A stretch of 64,000 bases of DNA, from positions 4,402,001 through 4,466,000 of the forward strand of contig NZ_CP006704.1 in NCBI RefSeq assembly GCF_000739375.1. The letters are read 5' to 3'. Below are positions 29,868 through 40,754 of the stretch, piece after piece (position 1 is the stretch's first letter; every line of letters starts with the position of its first letter). The notes below the pieces were generated by a model. The model did no database searches, was not told where the DNA came from, and saw only the letters and a program-made list of their open reading frames with translations. The DNA comes from Comamonas testosteroni TK102. GTDB lineage: Bacteria > Pseudomonadota > Gammaproteobacteria > Burkholderiales > Burkholderiaceae_C. A program made the position numbers and the translations under genes.

Positions 29868-30164
29868 TCAGGAAGCCTCGCGCTGGAGCTTCCACTTGCT
29901 GTGCCCTTTGTCAAAGACGAACAGCATGTCGATGGTGCTTCCCAGACTCTGGTTCTGAATGGTGCAGCGATAGCCCGGACCATCCTGTCGGCAGTTTTTC
30001 ACGCTGACCTCTTTATCCAGCGCCTGATTCAGATCGGCCCTGCCACTCGCGGTCGCGTAGTAGTCATAGAGCGCTTGCTTGACCTGGGTTTCGCTAGGTG
30101 CGCCGTTGTTGCTGCACCCCGCAACGGCAGCGACAGTCCCTAAGAGCAAAGCTTTCTTCAACAT
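29868..30164 (-). CDS. Small predicted lipoprotein
   Basis: 98 residues from ATG 30164, preceded by GGGAG at seven bases. The N-terminus MLKKALLLGTVAAVAGC is a lipoprotein signal with Cys at residue 17 in a VAGC lipobox. The mature part of about 80 residues has two cysteines (VKNCR, YRCTI) that could pair and a terminal strand WKLQREAS. No known domain is recognised. No Asp follows the lipobox Cys (CSNN), so outer-membrane sorting is expected. Function unknown. Confidence 0.75.
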   Translation of the reverse strand: MLKKALLLGTVAAVAGCSNNGAPSETQVKQALYDYYATASGRADLNQALDKEVSVKNCRQDGPGYRCTIQNQSLGSTIDMLFVFDKGHSKWKLQREAS

Positions 30165-30364
30165 CTCGGACTCCCGTTGAAACGATAGCCGGCATGCCAA
30201 GCCCTGCCGCAGAGATGGCGGCCAAGCATGGCCGGGAATAGCCCAAGTTTTATCACGAAGCGGTCCGGCCTGTCCCCAAAATCACGGAGGGACAGGCGTA
30301 CACAGAAGCTGTGCGCGGGCGCGCGATACTCGAGGCCATGCGCGTCCGGTCCAGCCGACCGGGC

Positions 30365-30688
30365 TCAGCAGTCCATATCCTGGCGCTGCCTGGGCGGCTC
30401 GGCCGCATTCCTGCGACTGGCCCCGGCACGCCCTGCCTTGCTCCACTGATAGTCCACTCCGTCGGGCGTCTTGCCGTCCTCGACCGCAGACACGCCCACG
30501 GGCCCGACCATATCGCGCAACTCCGACGAAATCACCACATGGGCATGGCGCTCGTCCTTGCGCAGCTGCTGGCACAGGGCCAGCGCCTCGCTCATCTGCG
30601 CATCGGAGAAGGGCCGGCATTGCGGCTGCCAAACCGGTGTCTGGCCCTCGGGCTCGGAATTGCGCAGGTAGAAAACAGCAATGCTCAT
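30365..30688 (-). CDS. Hypothetical protein
   Basis: 107 residues from ATG 30688 (MSIAVFYLRN). The N-terminal 75 residues look like a compact alpha/beta domain (SIAVFYLRN, SEALALCQQLRKDERHAHVVISSE). The tail is Arg/Gly-rich and probably disordered (GRAGASRRNAAEPPRQRQDMDC). The ribosome-binding site is weak. Longer upstream frames lack support. No family recognised, and the neighbours give no hint: a lipoprotein on one side, the efflux operon's last gene on the other. Confidence 0.55.
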   Translation of the reverse strand: MSIAVFYLRNSEPEGQTPVWQPQCRPFSDAQMSEALALCQQLRKDERHAHVVISSELRDMVGPVGVSAVEDGKTPDGVDYQWSKAGRAGASRRNAAEPPRQRQDMDC

Positions 30689-30751
30689 GGTTTGATCTTC
30701 ACAACAACAGAGCCACGGTTGTAACCCAGACCACAAGCCTGCACGGCGTGC

Positions 30752-32254
30752 TCACTCTTTGCGCAGCCCCGCGTCCAGCGGCTCCCAGCGCCCTGCCACA
30801 TTCTTGAGCAAGGTGTTCACGGCCGTCAGCCTGCGGTTTCTGACGCTGTTGAGGTTGTTCTGGGCACTGAGCACCGTCGTCTGGGCCGAGATCACGTTCA
30901 GATAGGCCACGATACCGGCCTGGTACTGGTTGTTGGCCACGGTGAGCGACTTCTGCGCTGCGGCCAGGGCCTCGGTCTGCACCTGCTCCTCCTGCGCCAG
31001 ATTGACGGCAGCGACCAGATTGTCCTCCACCTCCTGCAGCGCCGTCAGCACGGTCTGCTTGTAGGCGGCGGCATTCAGGTCCAGTGTGGCACGGGCCGAC
31101 TCCACGGCCGCCGAACGCGCTCCACCGTCAAACAGACTCATGGCCAGCGCCGGGCCCAGCGACCAGAAAAGATTCGGTGCATTGAGCAGATCGGAGAGCA
31201 CGGAGTTGCGATAGCCGGCCGATGCCGACAGGGTCAGCGAAGGGAAATAGGCCGCGCGCGCCACGCCGATCTGCGCATTGGCCAAGGCCACGCGGCGCTC
31301 GGCAGCAGCAATGTCGGGGCGCCTCTCCAGCAAGGTGGAGGTCAGCATCTCGGGCACTGCCGGCGGCGTCGGCAGGTGGCCGGTGACCGGCAGGCTGAAG
31401 TTGGCCGGAGCCTTGCCCAGCAAGGCCGCCAGTGCATGCTCGTACTGCGCACGGGTGATCTGGGCGTCGAGCAGGCTGGCCTGGGTGCTCTTGTACTGGG
31501 ACTGGGCCTGGGCCACATCGGCCGAAGACACCACGCCCGCCTGGTAGCGGTTCTGCGTGAGTTTCAGGCTTTGCCCGTAGGCCTCCAGGCTCTCCTGCAG
31601 ATACTTCATCTGCGCCTCGGCGGCACGCAGCGAGAAATAGGTCTGGGCCACCGATGCCTGGGCCGACAGACGGGCCGCAGCCAGATCGTCGGCACTGGCC
31701 TGGGCCGAAGCCCGGCTGGCATCCACCGCGCCCGAGAGCTTGCCCCAGAGATCCAGCTCCCAGCTGGCGCTCAGGCCCAGCGAGAAGTTGTTGTTGATGC
31801 TGCCGCTGCGCGCCACGTTCTCGCCGTTGGTATTGCTGTAGGTGCCGCCGCCGGTCAAGGCACGCGAGCCGCTGCCCGTGGTGCTGAGCGTGGGCCATTG
31901 CGCGGCGCGGCTGCTGGCGACGGCCGCCTGGGCCGAGCGCAGACGGGCCACGGCCTGCTCCACGCTGGGGTTGCCTGCGGCTGCTGCTTGCTGCAGCTGA
32001 TCCAGCGTGCTGTCGCCATACACCGTCCACCACTGGTCGGGCACTGCGGCGGACGGGCTGGCCGCCGAGCTCTGCGCGGGTTGCCAGACGCCGAACTGCG
32101 CGGCCTCTGGCGTGGCCTCCTTGAACCGGGCCGGCACATCCAGCCGTGGCGGCTGATAGGCGGGCTGGGTGGAACAGGCCGCCAGCGCCAGCGCCGCAGC
32201 AAGCGGCAGCAGACGCGGCATCCAGCGGGGCAGCGCCCGGGGGGAATTCTTCAT
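30752..32254 (-). CDS. NodT-family RND efflux outer-membrane lipoprotein
   Basis: The outer-membrane channel of the tripartite pump encoded upstream. About 500 residues with a lipoprotein signal (LLPLAAALALAAC). Two OEP repeats follow, with long helices such as SWELDLWGKLSGAVDASRAS and a second copy near LLERRPDIAAAERRVALANAQIG. The start is unsure: ATG 32254 gives a standard signal peptide but has no good ribosome-binding site. ATG 32329 or 32323 follows the permease stop by one to seven bases (TGAgATG), which would couple translation but leave an unusually long leader. It is the last gene of the mdtABC-type operon. Confidence 0.9.
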   Translation of the reverse strand: MKNSPRALPRWMPRLLPLAAALALAACSTQPAYQPPRLDVPARFKEATPEAAQFGVWQPAQSSAASPSAAVPDQWWTVYGDSTLDQLQQAAAAGNPSVEQAVARLRSAQAAVASSRAAQWPTLSTTGSGSRALTGGGTYSNTNGENVARSGSINNNFSLGLSASWELDLWGKLSGAVDASRASAQASADDLAAARLSAQASVAQTYFSLRAAEAQMKYLQESLEAYGQSLKLTQNRYQAGVVSSADVAQAQSQYKSTQASLLDAQITRAQYEHALAALLGKAPANFSLPVTGHLPTPPAVPEMLTSTLLERRPDIAAAERRVALANAQIGVARAAYFPSLTLSASAGYRNSVLSDLLNAPNLFWSLGPALAMSLFDGGARSAAVESARATLDLNAAAYKQTVLTALQEVEDNLVAAVNLAQEEQVQTEALAAAQKSLTVANNQYQAGIVAYLNVISAQTTVLSAQNNLNSVRNRRLTAVNTLLKNVAGRWEPLDAGLRKE

Positions 32255-32330
32255 AAAAGTGAGCTGCTTACGCTTACCCTGATTGGGATTGACGCCGATT
32301 TGATTCAAAAAATGTGCTGGCATATTCATC

Positions 32331-35300
32331 TCACTTCGCCTCAGCCATGTCAGAGGCCTGGCCACCGCGCCTTCTGGCCGGACGGCGCGCCCAGAGGCGC
32401 AACACGCTGCGGCGCACACGGTCCAGCAGCACATAGACCACGGGCGTGGTGTAGAGCGTGAGCAACTGGCTCAGCAGCAGGCCGCCCACGATCGCAATGC
32501 CCAGGGGCTGGCGCAGCTCGGCACCGTCGCCCCGGCCCAGGGCCAGGGGCAGCGCGCCGAACAGGGCCGCCATGGTGGTCATCAGTATGGGGCGCAGGCG
32601 CAGATGGCAGGCCCGATAGATGGCCTGGGCTGCCGTGGCATGACCGCCTTTCTCGCGCTCCAGCGCGAAGTCGATCATCATGATGGCGTTCTTCTTGACC
32701 AGCCCGATCAGCAGGATCACGCCGATGAAGGCGATCAGCGAGAACTCGGTCTTGAACCACATCAGCGCCAGCAGCGCCCCCACGCCGGCCGAGGGCAAGG
32801 TGGACAGAATCGTCAGCGGGTGGACCAGGTTCTCGTAGAGGATGCCCAGCACCAGATAGATGGTGATGATGGCCGCGAGAATCAGCAGGGGCTGACCCGC
32901 CAGCGCCTGCTGGAAGGCCCCGGCCGAGCCGCTGAAGCTGCCGCGAATGGACACCGGAACGCCCAGCTCCAGCATGGCATTGCGGATCGCGTCATTGGCC
33001 TGCGACAGCGAGACATTGGGCGCCAGGTTGTAGCTCACGGTGCTGGCCGGCGTACCGCTCTGGTGCTGCACGGACAACGGCGTGGTCGAGGTGGTGATCC
33101 TGGCAAAGGCCGTCAGCGGAATCTGCTGGCCCGCGCTGTTGACGAAGAAGAAGCCGCGCAGCGTCTCCGGGCTCTGCAGATACTGGGACGAGGCCGTCAT
33201 CACCACACGGTACTGGTTGAGCGGGTTGTAGATCACGCCCACCTGGCGCTGGCCGAAGGCATCGTTGAGCGTGTTGTCGATCTGCGCCACCGTCAGGCCC
33301 AGGCGCGTGGCCTGGTCGCGGTCTATGACCAGCTTGGTCTGCATGCCGTTGTCCTGCACATCGCTGTTGACATCGGTCAGCTCCGGCAGCGTGGACAGCA
33401 CCTGACGGATGCGCGGCTCCCACAGGCGCAGCTCGGCCGTATCGTCGGCCTGCAGCGTGTACTGATAGGAGGACATGCTCTGGCGCCCGCCAATGCGCAC
33501 ATCGCTCTGGGTCATCATGAACAGGCGCGCACCGGGTTCGTCCTTGAGCTTTTCACGCAGGCGGTTGATGACCTCGTCACTCGACACCTTGCGCTCGGCC
33601 ATGGGCTTGAGCGACATGAACATATTGGCCGAATTGGCCTGGCCGCCGCCGGTAAAGCCGGTCACATACTCCACCGCCGGGTCCTGCTGCACCACATCGA
33701 GAAAACGCTTGATGCGGCGCTCCATGGCCTGGAAGGACGTGGACTGGTCGGCACGGATGAAACCCATGACGCGGCCCGTGTCCTCACTGGGCATGAAGCC
33801 CTTGTCTATGGTCTGGTAGAGATGGATGTTGAGGCCGATGACCGCCACCAGACTGAGCAGCACCACGGGCTGGTGGCGCAGCCCCCAGGCCAGGGTGTGA
33901 CGGTACAGCGCCGTCACACGCGCCTCGAAGCGATCCATGGCCAGCGAGACGCGCAGCCAGAAGGCATCCCAGCGGCGCGTGAACGGGCGCCGGGCACGCT
34001 CGACGCGGCGGCGCTCCTCGTCGGCAGGCGTGCGCAGCAGGGCCGCACACATCATGGGCGTGGTGGTCAGCGAGATGATCATGGAGACCAGAATCGCCGC
34101 CGACATGACCACGGCAAATTCACGAAAGAAGCGCCCCACGACGCCGGCCATGAACAGAATGGGCACGAACACCGCAATCAGCGACAGACTCATGGAGACC
34201 ACGGTGAAGCCGATTTCGCGCGCGCCTTCGATGGCCGCCTGCATCGCGGACTTGCCGCGCTCCATGTGGCGCATCACGTTCTCCAGCACCACGATGGCAT
34301 CGTCCACCACAAAGCCTGCGGCCACCGTCAGCGCCATCAGCGAGAGATTGTCCAGCGTGTAGCCGCACAGGTACATGATGCCGAAGGTGCCCATCAGCGA
34401 CGCTGGCACGGCCACGGCCGGAATCAGCGTGGCGCGCAGCCGGCGCAGAAAGACGAACACCACCATGATGACCAGCGCTATCGAGATCAGCAGCGCGTTC
34501 TGCACCTCCTTGACCGAGGCGCGCAGCGTGGGCGTGCGATCCGAGATCACCGTGACATCGATGGCCGGATTGATCGATGCCCTGAGCTGGGGCAGCATGG
34601 CGCGCACCTTGTCCACGGACTGCAGGATATTGGCGTCGGGCTGCTTGAACACCTGCAGCAGCACGGCGGGCTTGCCGTTCATGACGCCGTAGTTGCGAAC
34701 ATCCTGCACGGAGTCGGTGACGTCGGCCACATCGGAAAGGCGCACCGCATTGCCGTTGTTCCAGCGCAGCACCAGGGGCGCGTACTCGGCGGCGGTGCGG
34801 GCCTGGTCGTTGGTCGCCACCTGCCAGTAATGGTCTTCACGCTCCACGGCGCCCAGGGGGCGATTGGCATTGGTGGCGGTGATGGCTGTACGCACGGCAT
34901 CCAGCGATACGCCATTGGCCGCCAGACGCACCGGATCCAGCTCCACGCGCACGGCCGGCAGCGCGCCGCCGTTGATCGATGCCTGGCCCACGCCTTCCAC
35001 CTGGGCCAGCTTCTGGGCCAGCACCGTGGAGGCCGCGTCATACATCTGGCCACGCGTGAGCGAATCCGAAGTCAGCGCCAGAATCATGATGGGCGCGTCT
35101 GCCGGATTGACCTTGCGATAGGTCGGGTTGCCCGGCATGCCCGAGGGCAGCAGCGTGCGCGCAGCATTGATGGCGGCCTGCACGTCATGGGCGGCGCTGT
35201 CCACCGTGCGCGTCAGATCGAACTGCAGCGTGATGCGCGTGCTGCCCATGCTGGAGCTGGACGTCATCTCGTTGACACCGGCAATCGCGCCCAGGGCACG

Positions 35301-35504
35301 CTCCAGCGGCGTGGCCACGGTGGCCGCCATGGTGTCCGGCGCCGCGCCGGGCAGGCTGGCGGTCACCGAAATCGTCGGATAGTCCACCTGCGGCAGCGGC
35401 GCCACAGGCAGCAGAAAATAGGCCACGCCGCCCACCAGGGCCATGCCGATGGTCAGCAGCATGGTCGCAATGGGTCGGAAGATGAAGGGCGTGGAGATGC
35501 TCAT
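32331..35504 (-). CDS. mdtC: RND efflux permease, MdtC type
   Basis: A 1057-residue proton-driven inner-membrane pump subunit. It begins [19 protein letters not shown] and carries 12 helices with large periplasmic loops after helices 1 and 7. Transmembrane proton-relay residues are in [16 protein letters not shown] (helix 4) and [15 protein letters not shown] (helix 10). In E. coli MdtB and MdtC form a heterotrimer exporting novobiocin, bile salts and metals-related substrates; substrates here are unknown. Its start overlaps the MdtB-type stop by four bases (ATGA). The C-terminal tail is basic ([14 protein letters not shown]). Confidence 0.93.
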   Translation of the reverse strand: MSISTPFIFRPIATMLLTIGMALVGGVAYFLLPVAPLPQVDYPTISVTASLPGAAPDTMAATVATPLERALGAIAGVNEMTSSSSMGSTRITLQFDLTRTVDSAAHDVQAAINAARTLLPSGMPGNPTYRKVNPADAPIMILALTSDSLTRGQMYDAASTVLAQKLAQVEGVGQASINGGALPAVRVELDPVRLAANGVSLDAVRTAITATNANRPLGAVEREDHYWQVATNDQARTAAEYAPLVLRWNNGNAVRLSDVADVTDSVQDVRNYGVMNGKPAVLLQVFKQPDANILQSVDKVRAMLPQLRASINPAIDVTVISDRTPTLRASVKEVQNALLISIALVIMVVFVFLRRLRATLIPAVAVPASLMGTFGIMYLCGYTLDNLSLMALTVAAGFVVDDAIVVLENVMRHMERGKSAMQAAIEGAREIGFTVVSMSLSLIAVFVPILFMAGVVGRFFREFAVVMSAAILVSMIISLTTTPMMCAALLRTPADEERRRVERARRPFTRRWDAFWLRVSLAMDRFEARVTALYRHTLAWGLRHQPVVLLSLVAVIGLNIHLYQTIDKGFMPSEDTGRVMGFIRADQSTSFQAMERRIKRFLDVVQQDPAVEYVTGFTGGGQANSANMFMSLKPMAERKVSSDEVINRLREKLKDEPGARLFMMTQSDVRIGGRQSMSSYQYTLQADDTAELRLWEPRIRQVLSTLPELTDVNSDVQDNGMQTKLVIDRDQATRLGLTVAQIDNTLNDAFGQRQVGVIYNPLNQYRVVMTASSQYLQSPETLRGFFFVNSAGQQIPLTAFARITTSTTPLSVQHQSGTPASTVSYNLAPNVSLSQANDAIRNAMLELGVPVSIRGSFSGSAGAFQQALAGQPLLILAAIITIYLVLGILYENLVHPLTILSTLPSAGVGALLALMWFKTEFSLIAFIGVILLIGLVKKNAIMMIDFALEREKGGHATAAQAIYRACHLRLRPILMTTMAALFGALPLALGRGDGAELRQPLGIAIVGGLLLSQLLTLYTTPVVYVLLDRVRRSVLRLWARRPARRRGGQASDMAEAK

Positions 35505-38500
35505 GGACGCGCCCCGTCCCGGTCGCCATCGCCTGCCTCGCCCATGACTTCGGCTTCCGAATGCGGCACATGCTTGACGGCCGGCAGGCCGCGCCTGGTG
35601 CGCCAGCCCTCGGCCCAGCCCTCAAAGGTCAGATAGATCACCGGCGTGGTGAACAGGGTCAGCAGCTGGCTCAGCAGCAGCCCGCCCACCAGAGTCACGC
35701 CCAGCGGCTGGCGCAGCTCGCTGCCCACGCCCGTTCCCAGCATCATGGGCAGCGCGCTCAGCAGGGCCGCCAGCGTGGTCATGAGAATCGGGCGGAAGCG
35801 CAGCAGACAGGCCTGGTAGATCGCGTCGCGCGCATTCATGCCTTCCTCGCGCTGGGCGTCCAGCGCGAAGTCGATCATCATGATGGCGTTCTTCTTGACG
35901 ATGCCGATCAGCAAGATGATGCCGATGATGGCGATGATGTCCAGATCCAGCCCCGCCACCAGCAAGGCCAGCAGCGCCCCCACGCCCGCCGACGGCAGGG
36001 TGGAGAGAATCGTGATCGGGTGAATCGTGCTCTCGTAGAGCACGCCCAGCACGATGTACATGGTGATGATGGCGGCCAGCACCAGCAGCAGGGTATTGGA
36101 CAGCGAGGCCTGGAAAGCCAGCGCCGCGCCCTGGAACTGCGAGTCCACCGACAGCGGGATCTGCCCTTCGTCGCGCAGCTGCCCGATGATGGCCTGGGCC
36201 GCCTCCACCGCATGGCCCAGCGACACACCGGATGCGGTGTTGAACGAAATGGTGGCCGCAGGCAGCTGCCCCACATGGTTGACGGCCAGTGCCATCGGGC
36301 GCTCGCTCACCGTGGCAATCGAGGACAGCGGCACCGGCGCTCCGTTGCTGGATGCGGCATAGATGTTCTGCAAGGCCTCGGGCCCGATCTTGAACTGCGG
36401 CGCCACCTCCAGCACCACCCGGTACTGGTTGGATTGCGTGAAGATGGTGGAGATCAGGCGCTGGCCGAAAGCGTTGTAGAGGGCCGAGTCCACCGACGAG
36501 ACCGTCACGCCCAGACGGCTGGCCTGGGCACGGTCGATCTGCACATAGGCCTGACGGCCCTGGTTCTGCAGATCGCTGCTCACATCCAGCAACTGGGGCA
36601 GTTGCTGCAGACGCTCCACCAGAATTCGGGTACTGGCCGTGAGCTGGTTCATGTCCGGCGAGGAAAGCAGCAACTGGTACTGGGTGCGGGCCTGGCGGTC
36701 TTCTATCGTCAGGTCCTGCACGGGCTGGGCATAGAGGCGGATGCCGGGCACGGCCTGGGAATCGTCGGCCAGGCGATTGAGCACCACCGGCAGGCGGTCA
36801 CGCTGGGCATGGGGCTTGAGGTCGATCTGAATGCGGCCGGTATTCAGCGTGGTATTGGTTCCATCGACGCCGATAAACGAGGAGATGGAAGCCACGGCCG
36901 GGTCCTTGAGCAAATGCTCGGCCAGCGCCTGCTGGCGCTCGGCCATGGCGGCAAAGGAGATGGACTGGTCGGCCTCGGTGGTCGCGGCAATCGTGCCCGT
37001 ATCCTGCTCCGGGAAGAAGCCCTTGGGCACGACGAAGTACAGCAGCACCGTGACCACCAGCGTGGCGATGAACACCAGCCAGGTCAGCTTGCTGTGATCC
37101 AGCACCCAGGTCAGCATGCGGCCGTACCCGGCAATCACCTTGTCGAAAAAGCGCGCGACCGCAGCGCCCAAGCCCTTGGACTGCGCCTGGTTCTTCTCGC
37201 CCTCGGGCCGGTGGCGCAGCAGGCGCGCGCACAGCATGGGGGTCAGCGTGAGCGAAACCACGGCCGAGATCAGAATCGCCACCGTCATGGTGATGGCGAA
37301 TTCGTGGAACAGACGCCCCACCACATCCCCCATGAACAGCAGCGGAATCAGCACCGCGACCAGGGAGATGGTCAGCGAGATGATGGTGAAGCCGATCTGC
37401 CTGGCGCCCTTGAGCGCGGCCTGCATGGGCGCCTCGCCCTTTTCCACATAGCGGGCAATGTTCTCGATCATCACGATGGCATCGTCCACCACAAAGCCCG
37501 TGGCGATGGTCAGGGCCATCAGCGTGAGATTGTTGATGGAAAAACCCGCCAGATACATGACGCCGAAGGTGCCTATCAGCGACAGCGGCACCGCCACGCT
37601 GGGAATCAGCGTGGCCGATGCACTGCGCAGAAACAGGAAGATCACCATCACCACCAGGGCGATGGCCAGGGCCAGCTCGAACTGCATGTCCTTGACCGAG
37701 GCGCGAATGGTCACGGTGCGATCGGTCAGCACCTGCACGTCGACGGAGGCAGGCAGCGTCTCCTTGAGCTGGGGCAGCAGGTTCTTGATGGCATCGACCG
37801 TTTCGATCACATTCGCGCCGGGCTGGCGACGGATATTGAGAATCACGGCCGACTTGGAGCCGGTCTCCGGTGTACCCGACCAGGCGGCCAGACGCGTGTT
37901 CTCGGCGTCGTCCACGGTCTGCGCCACATCGGACAGGCGCACGGGATTGCCGTTCTTGAAGGCGATGATGAGGTTGCGGTACTCGGCCGCCGACTGCATC
38001 TGGTCGTTGGCATCGATGGTCGATGCGCGGTTGGGGCCGTCAAAGCTGCCCTTGGCGGTCTTGACGTTGGCCGCAGAGATGGCGGTGCGCACATCATCCA
38101 GCGTCATGCCGAAGCTGGCCAGCGCAGCCGGATTGGCCTGAATGCGCACGGCCGGGCGGCGCGCACCGGCAATGGCCACCAGACCCACGCCCTTGACCTG
38201 GGAGAGCTTGGGCGCAAGACGGTTCTCCACCAGGTCGTTGATCCTGATGACGGGCAGCGAAGGCGAGCTGATGGCCAGCGTCAGCACCGGCGCATCGGCC
38301 GGGTTGACCTTGCTGTAGAGCGGGGGCATGGGCAGATCGCTGGGCAGCAGATTGGTGCCCGCGTTGATCGCGGCCTGCACCTGCTGCTCGGCCACGTCCA
38401 TGGACATATCGAGCGCAAAGCGCAGGCTGATGACCGATGCGCCACCCGAACTGGTCGAGGACATCTGGTCCAGGCCCGGCATCTGACCGAACTGGCGCTC

Positions 38501-38701
38501 CAGCGGTGCCGTGACATTGGAGGTCATCACATCGGGGCTGGCCCCGGGGTAGAGCGTGGTGACCTGTATGGTGGGATAGTCCACCTCGGGCAGGGCCGAG
38601 ATGGGCAGCAGACGGTAGGCAAGAATGCCCGAGATCAGCACCGCCACCATCAGCAAGCTGGTGGCGATGGGCCTGAGAATGAAGAGGCGCGAGAGATTCA
38701 T
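35501..38701 (-). CDS. mdtB: RND efflux permease, MdtB type
   Basis: 1066 residues, paralogous to the following permease. The N-terminus [18 protein letters not shown] and the motif [20 protein letters not shown] are typical of MdtB. Helix 4 has [16 protein letters not shown] and helix 10 [16 protein letters not shown], the proton-relay region. Two consecutive, slightly different permeases after one adaptor are the hallmark of MdtABC pumps. It starts 24 bases after the adaptor stop codon. The C-terminal tail ends in acidic and mixed residues and is probably cytoplasmic. Confidence 0.93.
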   Translation of the reverse strand: MNLSRLFILRPIATSLLMVAVLISGILAYRLLPISALPEVDYPTIQVTTLYPGASPDVMTSNVTAPLERQFGQMPGLDQMSSTSSGGASVISLRFALDMSMDVAEQQVQAAINAGTNLLPSDLPMPPLYSKVNPADAPVLTLAISSPSLPVIRINDLVENRLAPKLSQVKGVGLVAIAGARRPAVRIQANPAALASFGMTLDDVRTAISAANVKTAKGSFDGPNRASTIDANDQMQSAAEYRNLIIAFKNGNPVRLSDVAQTVDDAENTRLAAWSGTPETGSKSAVILNIRRQPGANVIETVDAIKNLLPQLKETLPASVDVQVLTDRTVTIRASVKDMQFELALAIALVVMVIFLFLRSASATLIPSVAVPLSLIGTFGVMYLAGFSINNLTLMALTIATGFVVDDAIVMIENIARYVEKGEAPMQAALKGARQIGFTIISLTISLVAVLIPLLFMGDVVGRLFHEFAITMTVAILISAVVSLTLTPMLCARLLRHRPEGEKNQAQSKGLGAAVARFFDKVIAGYGRMLTWVLDHSKLTWLVFIATLVVTVLLYFVVPKGFFPEQDTGTIAATTEADQSISFAAMAERQQALAEHLLKDPAVASISSFIGVDGTNTTLNTGRIQIDLKPHAQRDRLPVVLNRLADDSQAVPGIRLYAQPVQDLTIEDRQARTQYQLLLSSPDMNQLTASTRILVERLQQLPQLLDVSSDLQNQGRQAYVQIDRAQASRLGVTVSSVDSALYNAFGQRLISTIFTQSNQYRVVLEVAPQFKIGPEALQNIYAASSNGAPVPLSSIATVSERPMALAVNHVGQLPAATISFNTASGVSLGHAVEAAQAIIGQLRDEGQIPLSVDSQFQGAALAFQASLSNTLLLVLAAIITMYIVLGVLYESTIHPITILSTLPSAGVGALLALLVAGLDLDIIAIIGIILLIGIVKKNAIMMIDFALDAQREEGMNARDAIYQACLLRFRPILMTTLAALLSALPMMLGTGVGSELRQPLGVTLVGGLLLSQLLTLFTTPVIYLTFEGWAEGWRTRRGLPAVKHVPHSEAEVMGEAGDGDRDGARP

Positions 38702-38725
38702 GATGGCCGCAGGCTCTGACTATGC

Positions 38726-40486
38726 TCAGCGACTCGTGCCGCCGGCCGCCGTACCGGTCTGACCATTGGCTTCGCGCTCGGCGCGCAGCTTCTGGAAGAA
38801 GGCACGGCGCTCTTCCGGCGACAGGGCCTCCAGCTTGGCGCGCTGCTCGGGACTCAGCTGGGGACGGTCACCCCGGCCCTCGGCTCTTTCGGCTCGGCCC
38901 TCGCCGCCGTCACCACGCTCGGTGCCGGCCTGAGGTCTGGCCTCGCTCGCAGCGGCAGGCTTGGCATCCGGCTTCGCATCGGCCTTGGCGGGACTGCCTT
39001 GTGCCTCACGCGGCTGATCGCCACGGGCGTCCGCGCCACGAGGACCTGGGCCTGGGCCCGCATTGCCGCCATTACTGCCATTGCCGCCGCGCTCGGCGCG
39101 CAGCTTCTGGAAGAACTCCTTGCGTTCCTCGGGCGTCATCTTGGAGACTTTTTCACGCTGCTCGGGACTGAGGTTGCGCATCATGCCGCGCGGCTGGCTG
39201 GCAGCATCCTGCACGGCCTGGTCGACCTTCTTGACTTTTTCCGAGTCCACCACCGTTACCTGGGCGCCTTCGCGCAGACGGTCGATGCCGTCGGTCACCA
39301 CCTTGTCGCCGGGCTCCAGTTCGCCGCGCACGCTGACATAGTCACCGTCCGTCACCCCCACCGTGATCTTGCGCTGGGTGACCGTGTTGTCGGGTTTGAC
39401 CAGATAGACAAAGTTGTTCTGCACCGCATTCGCGGGCACGACCAGCGCCTGATCGATCTGGCGCAGCTGCAGCTTGACGTTGACGAACTGATTCGCGAAC
39501 AGCTTGCGCTCCGCGTTGTCGAACGAGGCCTTGGCCTTGACCGTGCCCGTGGTCGTGTCGATGGTGTTGTCCAGCGCATTGAGCTGGCCCTTGGCCAGTA
39601 TCTGCTTTTGCTCGCGGTCCCAGAGTTCGACGGGCATGACCTTGCCCTCGCGCAGTTGCTGGGCCAGCGTCCCCACATGGGCTTCGGGGATGGAGAAGAC
39701 GGCATCGATGGGGCGAATCTGGGTGATCGTCACCAGCCCGTTGGTATCGGAAGGATTGACCACGTTGCCGAGGTCGGCCTGGCGCAGGCCGAGGCGGCCC
39801 GAGATGGGAGCCGTGATCTTGGTATAGCTCAGCTGCAGCTTGGCCGCATCGACCTGACCCTGATCGGCCGCCACCGTGCCCTGCAGCTGGCGCACCAGCG
39901 CGGCCTGGGTATCGACCTGCTGGCGGGCTATCGAGTCCTGGGCCTGCAGCTCCTTGTAGCGCTGCAGATCCAGCTGCGCATTCTTGAGCTGGGCCTGATC
40001 GCGCGCCAGAGAGCCCTGCACCTGCGCCAGCGCGGCTGCAAAACTGCGCGGGTCGATCTCTGCCAGCAACTGACCGGCCTTGACCTCGTCACCTTCCTTG
40101 AAGTGCAGCTTGAGCAGCTCGCCCGAAACCTTGGCACGCACCACAGCCGTGGCACGTGCATTCATGGTGCCAATGGCGCTGACGAGCACACGCATGTCAC
40201 GCTGCTCCACCACTCCGACGCTCACAGGCTGAGCCTGGCTCATGCCGCCGGGGCCGCCCGGCCCTGCGCGACCGTTGCGCCCGGCGCGTGCGCCAGGCCC
40301 ACCCGCTCCCTGTTTAGGAGCTGCAGACGCAGACGTATCGCCACTCGCACCCTGTTTTTGCGTATACCACCAATAGCCGCCACCAGCGGCCGCCACAGCG
40401 AGCACCACAGTGGCAAGCAAGGCGGGCCGGGCCTTGCCCTGCTGTAAGGATTGACGATTGGGGTGCAGATGGGATGAGCTGGACAT
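38726..40486 (-). CDS. mdtA: RND efflux periplasmic adaptor, MdtA type, with duplicated C-terminal motif
   Basis: 586 residues from ATG 40486. A membrane anchor at about residues 20-40 is followed by a Gly-rich linker, then the adaptor core: barrel (QPVSVGVVEQRD), lipoyl half-motifs (VSGELLKLHFKEGDEVKAGQ; ITAPISGRLGLRQ), helical hairpin and membrane-proximal domain to about residue 400. Unlike E. coli MdtA (about 415 residues), some 150 further residues follow. They contain two copies of the block LSPEQR-x-K...PEER-x-x-FFQKLRAER (bases 39090-39175 and 38774-38860) separated by a Gly/Pro/Ala-rich spacer. First gene of the pump operon. Confidence 0.93.
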   Translation of the reverse strand: MSSSSHLHPNRQSLQQGKARPALLATVVLAVAAAGGGYWWYTQKQGASGDTSASAAPKQGAGGPGARAGRNGRAGPGGPGGMSQAQPVSVGVVEQRDMRVLVSAIGTMNARATAVVRAKVSGELLKLHFKEGDEVKAGQLLAEIDPRSFAAALAQVQGSLARDQAQLKNAQLDLQRYKELQAQDSIARQQVDTQAALVRQLQGTVAADQGQVDAAKLQLSYTKITAPISGRLGLRQADLGNVVNPSDTNGLVTITQIRPIDAVFSIPEAHVGTLAQQLREGKVMPVELWDREQKQILAKGQLNALDNTIDTTTGTVKAKASFDNAERKLFANQFVNVKLQLRQIDQALVVPANAVQNNFVYLVKPDNTVTQRKITVGVTDGDYVSVRGELEPGDKVVTDGIDRLREGAQVTVVDSEKVKKVDQAVQDAASQPRGMMRNLSPEQREKVSKMTPEERKEFFQKLRAERGGNGSNGGNAGPGPGPRGADARGDQPREAQGSPAKADAKPDAKPAAASEARPQAGTERGDGGEGRAERAEGRGDRPQLSPEQRAKLEALSPEERRAFFQKLRAEREANGQTGTAAGGTSR

Positions 40487-40566
40487 GGTTGAGCGCAGGA
40501 ATTTCGAGCCTGAATTGGCGCCAATGGTATCCAGTTGCAAGCAAATCCCGGGTCAGGCAGCGCCGG

Positions 40567-40610
40567 CTTTGCCAGCATTTACCCCGGCTTTACCTCGGGT
40601 TTACCTCGTG
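40567..40610. promoter_or_regulatory. Tandem 11-bp repeats (TTTACC-N5), probable response-regulator site
   Basis: TTTACC occurs at 40578, 40589 and 40600, exactly 11 bases apart, and a degenerate TTTGCC sits one period earlier at 40567. The 5-base spacers are also alike (CCGGC, TCGGG, TCGTG). Eleven-base direct repeats are the usual binding pattern of OmpR/PhoB-type regulators. The array lies about 80-120 bases upstream of mdtA and 145-190 bases upstream of the gene at 40755. Confidence 0.5.
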
Positions 40611-40754
40611 AAGTTCCCTCTTGGCAGACTAAAACAGTGCTGACTTTCATAGCCTCAATGTCGGTGTTTTCAGGCCTCATGCTTGGCGGCTGACACCGCC
40701 CCTTGCTGCGTCCGCCTTGCGGCGCAAGGAATCCGGCTCCAAGGAGAAACCCAT

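Noticed and set aside
32604..35636. Plus-strand open frame of about 1010 codons opposite the MdtC-type permease
   Set aside because: It is rich in His, Gln, Arg and Gly in a pattern produced by antisense GC-rich codons, has no domain, and lies exactly opposite a well-conserved RND gene.
35561..38719. Plus-strand open frame of about 1050 codons opposite the MdtB-type permease
   Set aside because: Same antisense composition, and the minus strand encodes an intact RND permease.
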